Shown: positions 57,733 to 64,000 of the stretch, piece after piece
Position numbering within the stretch: position 1 is the stretch's first letter
How the letters are laid out: each line of letters begins with the position of its first letter
From: Tragulus kanchil
Taxonomy: Eukaryota; Chordata; Mammalia; Artiodactyla; Tragulidae
Assembly (NCBI GenBank): GCA_022376925.1
Contig: JAIOJX010000030.1
Location: 172,913,298 to 172,977,297, forward strand
DNA: 64,000 nucleotides
Reading direction: 5' to 3'
Made by a program: the position numbers and the translations under genes
The notes under the pieces: generated by a model
Told to the model about the DNA's origin: nothing
The model's input: the letters and a program-made list of their open reading frames with translations, nothing else
The model's database searches: none

Positions 57733-57999
57733 TTTTACATTTTGTCCCCTTTCATTGCTTTTTTTAATTTATTTTCATCCATCTTTATTTTTTGGCCTGT
57801 GTGGGCCTCCCAATTGCTGTGGCCTCTCTCGCTGCAGGGCACTGGCTCTGGGTGCATGTGCTCCAGAGCAATGGCTTTTGATTGGACACACCGGTTAAGC
57901 CACTCTGTGGGATGTGGGATCTTATCCGGCCAGGGATCAAACCAGTGCCCCTTGAACTGCAAGGCAGACTCTTTAACCACTGGACCACCAGGGAAGCCC
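57733..57999 (-). mobile_element. CHR-type SINE, duplicated copy
   Basis: Same element as 56583-56849, shifted 1,150 bp. Confidence 0.9.
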
Positions 58000-58387
58000 C
58001 AAGAATTCTAACTTTTAAGTCAGGTCGAACTATGCTTATGTCTTCAACGAAGACCAAGTTCAAAATTTCACATACGTAGCTCACTGTGGCTGAAAGATTC
58101 CTCTCCATCTTTTTGCCTTGGTTGACTTCTACCAATACTTCAAGTATAACCTTCCATGTCACTATCCCTCAGAACTTTCTCTGGCCACACCCCTCTGTCT
58201 CATTCAAATGGGAAGATCTTGCAATGTATGATTATAATATGCTGCACTGACTCCATCATAGCAATTTATTATATTGCATTTTCAGCTTCAGTTTATTTAA
58301 CCCTCCCTGCACTAGACTATAAGTCTACTGGAGGATGGAACCACAATGACTGCAAGTGAGAACATGCTACTATGTATCTACTGAATA

Positions 58388-60565
58388 ATTCAATAGGTGA
58401 ATGGGTAAAATAAATCTAAAAAAGTATTATAATTTTATATTTTTAGTTTGGATATAATTGGAATTAAAATCAAGGTTGGGAAGTTATATTCTAGATTTTT
58501 AAAATGATAACATGCACATTATTTTAATATGATATTTGAATTTTTAAGAATAAAGAAGTATTAATATTTTAGGAAAGGTATTAGTGTTCACAGTTTGAGT
58601 TACCTCAGTGTGAACCATAATAAATTACATAAAATTCTTTCCACATATTTGGCTATGAGAAATATCACTATAAATCTCAAGCTATTTAATATTTTATTCC
58701 TATTTAATAGTACCACACATTAAATAAAGTTCTTCTTTAAATAGACATGAAAAAGAGTCTTGTTAAGAGTATTCTATCAAATGTTGATTTAACTTCCCTG
58801 AATGAGTGGCATTTAAAAAGCTATAATATCCATTCCCTTATTTGAAAAACACATTTTCCTCCTCTAAAACGAATTTTTTTTCCTCTTTTTGTTTTTGCTC
58901 TGTAGGTTTCATGATGACCTCTTCACTGGCAATTTCAAGATACTTCACTTACTTCACTTATTATTATTATTTTTTTTTTTTTGCATGTGGACTTTTCAAA
59001 TAGAAGTAGACTCCTTTGAACTTTTGTATTTGAAATCTAGAAAGCAAATTCTCCTAGGGTTCCACATTAGGATTCTTCAACTAGAAGTTTAGACTGGATA
59101 TGCATATAATCAAACATTCAAAACCTGGAAGTCTGTTTTCAAGCCTCCTCCCTCAGTAGCCACTCTGTAGCAAGCTTAGCTCCCGACAGCTCCCTCAGAA
59201 AATGACCAAGGTTGGGGAATTCATCATAAATCCAAGTCAAGGTGTTGTTACTTTGCCACATTATGACAACTCAGAGCTACACAACTTCAGAGGACATCAG
59301 TGTATCCATTGGGATACAGAAATTGATAGTATAGCTGCAGAGTTCATTTCTGCCTTCATATAAGTACTGAACAACTAAAAACGCAAATAATGGAGTCTGG
59401 AAACTAGTTCCTTCACTTACTAGTTGTGTGACTCTAAAGCAAGGAAGGTAATGTGTATTTTTGATGAGCATATATAAAAGCTAAAATTCAATAGGTGAAT
59501 GGGTAAAATAAATCTAAAATTTTTTTTTGTTTGGATATAATTGGAATTAAAATCAAGGTTGGGAAGTTATATTCTAGATTTTTAAAATGATAACATGCAC
59601 ATTATTTTAATATGATATTTGAATTTTTAAGAATAAAGAAGTATTAATATTTTAGGAAAGGTATTAGTGTTCACAGTTTGAGTTACCTCAGTGTGAACCA
59701 TAATAAATTACATAAAATTCTTTCCACATATTTGGCTATGAGAAATATCACTATAAATCTCAAGCTATTTAATATTTTATTCCTATTTAATAGTACCACA
59801 CATTAAATAAAGTTCTTCTTTAAATAGACATGAAAAAGAGTCTTGTTAAGAGTATTCTATCAAATGTTGATTTAACTTCCCTGAATGAGTGGCATTTAAA
59901 AAGCTATAATATCCATTCCCTTATTTGAAAAACACATTTTCCTCCTCTAAAACGAATTTTTTTTCCTCTTTTTGTTTTTGCTCTGTAGGTTTCATGATGA
60001 CCTCTTCACTGGCAATTTCAAGATACTTCACTTACTTCACTTATTATTATTATTTTTTTTTTTTTGCATGTGGACTTTTCAAATAGAAGTAGACTCCTTT
60101 GAACTTTTGTATTTGAAATCTAGAAAGCAAATTCTCCTAGGGTTCCACATTAGGATTCTTCAACTAGAAGTTTAGACTGGATATGCATATAATCAAACAT
60201 TCAAAACCTGGAAGTCTGTTTTCAAGCCTCCTCCCTCAGTAGCCACTCTGTAGCAAGCTTAGCTCCCGACAGCTCCCTCAGAAAATGACCAAGGTTGGGG
60301 AATTCATCATAAATCCAAGTCAAGGTGTTGTTACTTTGCCACATTATGACAACTCAGAGCTACACAACTTCAGAGGACATCAGTGTATCCATTGGGATAC
60401 AGAAATTGATAGTATAGCTGCAGAGTTCATTTCTGCCTTCATATAAGTACTGAACAACTAAAAACGCAAATAATGGAGTCTGGAAACTAGTTCCTTCACT
60501 TACTAGTTGTGTGACTCTAAAGCAAGGAAGGTAATGTGTATTTTTGATGAGCATATATTAAACTA
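58388..60565. repeat. Direct duplication 18 (offset about 1,090 bp)
   Basis: Positions 58388-59485 recur at 59486 to about 60565. Copy B's left tip lacks about 15 bp (AAATTTTTTTTTGTTTGG where copy A has a longer TATAATTTTATATTTTTAG). With duplication 17, the AATTCAATAGGTGAATGGG segment is present three times (57238, 58388, 59486). Confidence 0.94.
58671..59485. other. No gene recognised
   Basis: AT-rich unique DNA, repeated at 59755-60565. The frames at 58889-59092 and 59277-59471 (and their copies) have no support. Confidence 0.5.
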
Positions 60566-60579
60566 AAAATTAACTGTGA

Positions 60580-60763
60580 CTTAGTGCTTAGTCGCTCAGT
60601 CATGTCCAACTCTTTGTGAACCTAATGGACTATAGATTACCATTGACTTCTGGAAGGGGTAACCATTCCCTTCTCTAGAGTGGTTCTTTCTGACCCAAGA
60701 ATAGAACCCAGGTCTCCTGCATTCCAGGTGGATTCTTTACCATATGATTCACCAGGGAAGCCC
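60580..60763 (-). mobile_element. Bov-tA SINE
   Basis: GCTTAGTCGCTCAGTCATGT, CCAACTCTTTGTGAACC, GGTCTCCTGCATTCCAGGTG and head TTCACCAGGGAAGCCC at the right. Internal deletion relative to other copies. Confidence 0.88.
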
Positions 60764-61078
60764 ATGAATGACTTAAGTTATAGTACAAATGACATCACAC
60801 AGGTCTGAAATTGAGTTCTTTTAAAGAGCTGGTTTGCGAACTATACAGAAACATGAGATACAACTCAATATACTAGCATTCTCTCCAGTATTATATACTG
60901 TTCTGCTTAGCACCAATGACTCCCAATGACAGGATACAACATTGGCTGGAAGAAAATATGATGATATCAAACAATAGGGCAGAATTCCACCAAGTAATAC
61001 TGAATGCTTTTACTGAGGAAACAGAAAAAGGAAAGAAAATATGAAATAGTGGCAGTTTCTTCACACAAAAGTTGAGTA
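60764..61078. other. No gene recognised
   Basis: Unique DNA; nothing recognised. Confidence 0.5.
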
Positions 61079-63319
61079 AAAATTGTTACCCTCAGGGTAG
61101 GAAAGTTTCCTGAATTGGGAAATCATACTCTGAGCTGAGAGTTTGGGACATTTGTCCACAAACCTATTAACTTTTCTATAGTTTCACATTAAACAGCACA
61201 AGTAGCTTATTCCCTTCCCGTTTAGGCCAGTAGGCCAAATTCTGCCCTGGACTTTTCATTCCTCTATTCCCTTTGGCTGTTTTCACTGATCTGTATGTTC
61301 TTTCTCAACAAAGAATGGCTTTATTCCCCTCTTCCTAATTTCCAGAAACATCTTTGTAATCCTGGTGACCTTTTAGTGAGGGATTCTCAGCTCAAAGTGG
61401 GGGAAAAAACTATGTAAAAGCACCTTCGTGATGGTTGCCAGAGTTCGTATCTGTGCCCTTGGGTGATTTTTTATCCACTGGGGCTCGGATTTCTCATCTG
61501 TTCATCTGTGAAATCAGGATAGTGATAACAGCGAAGTAACTTTCATATGCATTATCTCATGTAATCCTTGTGATATCTTTATACCCCTATGAGAAAAATG
61601 AACACACCCACAACATTTCATAGTGGTGTTATGAAATCTGGGGGTTGAATATGAATCACTGCACCAGTCATAAACTCATTTAAGACTAAAGGGAAAAATT
61701 ATTTGTTAACATGCAACAAATACTTCCTGGGTGCTATGTGTTTACCCCTGTATCTATACAATAAGTATGGAGTAATAAACAAGCTATTACAGAGCATGCC
61801 CCTGTCCTTAGCAAGCTTACATATGAATGAGACTGGAGAAAGACTCTACAGTAGGAAACCAAATAATAAACTAGGTGATTTAGAAAAGGACATGGTACCA
61901 TGAAGATGATAAAACAGCGCAGTGGGATTCAAATGCATGGGGGTGTCTTGGAGGCACTACACTAGGATGATTGGGGGAAGTCTTTCTGATGCAACATTTG
62001 TTCTCTCTCCTGAAGGCTGAGAGTCTGGAGGTATGTGCAATTCTAAGAAAGGTGACTTCTAGACACAGCAAAAAGACAGACTACAGAACCCTAAGGTGAG
62101 TTAGTTTGCCATGTTCAATGATCAGAAAGATATATAAACAATGGAAAGAATGACATTTGAAGAGGGAATCAGACAGGAACCATCCGTTCAATTTTCAAAG
62201 ACTATTTAAAATTGTTACCCTCAGGGTAGGAAAGTTTCCTGAATTGGGAAATCATACTCTGAGCTGAGAGTTTGGGACATTTGTCCACAAACCTATTAAC
62301 TTTTCTATAGTTTCACATTAAACAGCACAAGTAGCTTATTCCCTTCCCGTTTAGGCCAGTAGGCCAAATTCTGCCCTGGACTTTTCATTCCTCTATTCCC
62401 TTTGGCTGTTTTCACTGATCTGTATGTTCTTTCTCAACAAAGAATGGCTTTATTCCCCTCTTCCTAATTTCCAGAAACATCTTTGTAATCCTGGTGACCT
62501 TTTAGTGAGGGATTCTCAGCTCAAAGTGGGGGAAAAAAAAACTATGTAAAAGCACCTTCGTGATGGTTGCCAGAGTTCGTATCTGTGCCCTTGGGTGATT
62601 TTTTTATCCACTGGGGCTCGGATTTCTCATCTGTTCATCTGTGAAATCAGGATAGTGATAACAGCGAAGTAACTTTCATATGCATTATCTCATGTAATCC
62701 TTGTGATATCTTTATACCCCTATGAGAAAAATGAACACACCCACAACATTTCATAGTGGTGTTATGAAATCTGCGGAGTTGAATATGAATCACTGCACCA
62801 GTCATAAACTCATTTAAGACTAAAGGGAAAAATTATTTGTTAACATGCAACAAATACTTCCTGGGTGCTATGTGTTTACCCCTGTATCTATACAATAAGT
62901 ATGGAGTAATAAACAAGCTATTACAGAGCATGCCCCTGTCCTTAGCAAGCTTACATATGAATGAGACTGGAGAAAGACTCTACAGTAGGAAACCAAATAA
63001 TAAACTAGGTGATTTAGAAAAGGACATGGTACCATGAAGATGATAAAACAGCGCAGTGGGATTCAAATGCATGGGGGTGTCTTGGAGGCACTACACTAGG
63101 ATGATTGGGGGAAGTCTTTCTGATGCAACATTTGTTCTCTCTCCTGAAGGCTGAGAGTCTGGAGGTATGTGCAATTCTAAGAAAGGTGACTTCTAGACAC
63201 AGCAAAAAGACAGACTACAGAACCCTAAGGTGGGAGTTAGTTTGCCATGTTCAATGATCAGAAAGATATATAAACAATGGAAAGAATGACATTTGAAGAG
63301 GGAATCAGACAGGAACCAG
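61079..63319. repeat. Direct duplication 19 (offset about 1,130 bp)
   Basis: Positions 61079 to about 62180 recur at 62208 to about 63319. Bridge near 62181-62207 (CATCCGTTCAATTTTCAAAG...). Indels: GGGGGAAAAAACT against GGGGGAAAAAAAACT, TGATTTTTTATCC against TGATTTTTTTATCC, GGTGAGTTAG against GGTGGGAGTTAG. Confidence 0.95.
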
Positions 63320-63655
63320 TTCACACAGGACCTTATGGACCAGGTTAAATTCAGACTTTTGTTCAAACTGCTATAATCATGCACTGGAAAGTTTCAAACA
63401 TAGGAGTAACAGGATCTAAGCTGTTTTCTAAACCATGTCTTTCTGTGGACTATGCATGTCAAGATGGACTCCCTGGGGGCAAAGGTAACAATGCAGAGAA
63501 GCCACTGAGGTGAGCTGCTGGGGTTCACGTGAAAATTACGCTGGTATACCATAGGATGGCTGCCACAGAGGCAGGTATTCAGATCCAGTATGCAAATAAG
63601 AAGTAGCCAATGGACTAGCTATGGAGGTTGGAGGAAAGATAACATACCAGAAAGT
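61700..63655 (-). mobile_element. L2 LINE remnant, minus strand
   Basis: AACAAATACTTCCTGGGTGC, ATGGAGTAATAAACAAGC, CCCCTGTCCTTAGCAAGCTT, the AAGTCTTTCTGATGCAAC segment, then beyond the duplication GACCTTATGGACCAGG, GAGTAACAGGATCTAAGC and GGGGGCAAAGGTAACAATGC. This is the reverse complement of L2 3' end and ORF2. The piece 61700-62180 is repeated at 62834-63319, so the real element is about 0.8 kb. Confidence 0.6.
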
Positions 63656-63656
63656 G

Positions 63657-63917
63657 GGCCTTCCCTGGTGGTCCAGTGGGTAAGGAAACTGCCTTGCAGT
63701 GCAAGGGACACCGGTTTGATCCCTCACCTGGGAATATACCACGTGCCATGGAGCAGCTGGACCGATGTGTCCAACTACCTAGCTGGAGTTCTGGAGCACA
63801 TGCGCCCAGAGCCGGTGCTCTGCAACAAGAGAGGCCACTGCAATGGGAGGCCCACACAGGCCAAAAGATGGAAATAAATTAAAGACCAGTAGAAGTGTCC
63901 AAAAAAAAAAAAAAAAT
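63657..63917 (+). mobile_element. CHR-type SINE at the window's right end
   Basis: Head GGGCCTTCCCTGGTGGTCCA, B-box-like GGTTTGATCCC, TGCGCCCAGAGCCGGTGC, tail TAGAAGTGTCC and a poly-A run. Flanked by TACCAGAAAGT and TACCGGAATGT, an imperfect target duplication. Lacks the long C-rich segment of the young copies. Confidence 0.9.
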
Positions 63918-64000
63918 ACCGGAATGTACCTAGTACACATATGTTTATGGAATCTTACCACCTTAGGACTGAAAGAGCACTTAGAATTTAGGTAGTCCTA

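Larger units (their letters stand above)
56373..58670. repeat. Direct duplication 17 (offset about 1,150 bp)
   Basis: Positions 56373-57520 recur at 57525 to about 58670. Differences: ATCTTTTCTTC against ATCTTCTTC; TCGCTAAAATTC at the junction against TCACTATAAATC in copy B. Confidence 0.95.

Noticed and set aside
3102..63319. The repeated ~1.1-kb units as a new class of tandem repeat or a CRISPR-like array
   Set aside because: Units at different places are unrelated to each other. Each is only a copy of its own neighbour. This points to assembly and not to a repeat family.

Overview
The window looks like ruminant (Artiodactyla) nuclear DNA, intergenic or deep intronic. The evidence is its repeat set: a 3' fragment of the BovB LINE, many Bov-tA/Bov-A tRNA-type SINEs with the (AAC)n end, ruminant L1 3' ends, and at least nine CHR-type tRNA-derived SINEs of about 260-340 bp. 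Several CHR copies still have clean target-site duplications. A young, active CHR-type family beside Bov-tA would fit a ruminant outside the usual cattle/sheep pattern, such as a chevrotain, but that is an inference. I find no convincing host protein-coding exon. Nearly all open frames lie in mobile elements, mitochondrial-derived DNA or chance frames.

The dominant large-scale feature is a series of 19 head-to-tail direct duplications, each about 1.0-1.2 kb. Copy pairs start at 3102, 8182, 11148, 16670, 20297, 22739, 25348, 27336, 29720, 31738, 37629, 40591, 43161, 47269, 49417, 51210, 56373, 58388 and 61079. Within each pair the copies are nearly identical. Differences gather at the junctions, as small indels, homopolymer runs, short filler or scrambled sequence. 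About 21 kb of the 64 kb is therefore redundant, and the collapsed locus would be about 43 kb. This looks like unmerged contig or gap-fill ends in an assembly, not biology. Copy-number and length statements here should be read with that in mind.

Layout. 1-3.1 kb: no gene, one CHR SINE. 3.1-6.4 kb: an L1 3' end with a BovB fragment inserted in it. 7.3-20 kb: unique DNA with CHR, Bov-tA, MIR and MER5-like elements. 21.2-24.3 kb: a second L1 3' end. 25-29.7 kb: mostly unrecognised unique sequence. 30.2-33.5 kb: a solo retroviral LTR (intact unit 31360-32399, 1,040 bp, TG...CA, 4-bp target duplication) inserted in a MIR. An open frame runs into its U3 from the first base, as in complex retroviruses. 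35.8-37.1 kb: CHR SINE, an L1MA-like end and a degenerate ~48-bp minisatellite. 40.6-45.4 kb: clustered CHR, BovB and Bov-tA insertions. 46.35-53.78 kb: an old nuclear mitochondrial insertion (NUMT) on the minus strand, covering ATP8-ATP6-COX3-tRNA-Gly-ND3-tRNA-Arg-ND4L-ND4-tRNA-His. It is followed by a second partial ATP8/ATP6 copy and is interrupted by a CHR SINE. 55.4-57.3 kb: an L2 LINE on plus. 61.7-63.65 kb: an L2 LINE on minus, then a last CHR SINE.

The only items beyond routine repeat annotation are the LTR with its U3-overlapping frame, the tandem-type NUMT and the apparently young CHR-type SINE family. The 19 junctions are best treated as an assembly-quality problem.
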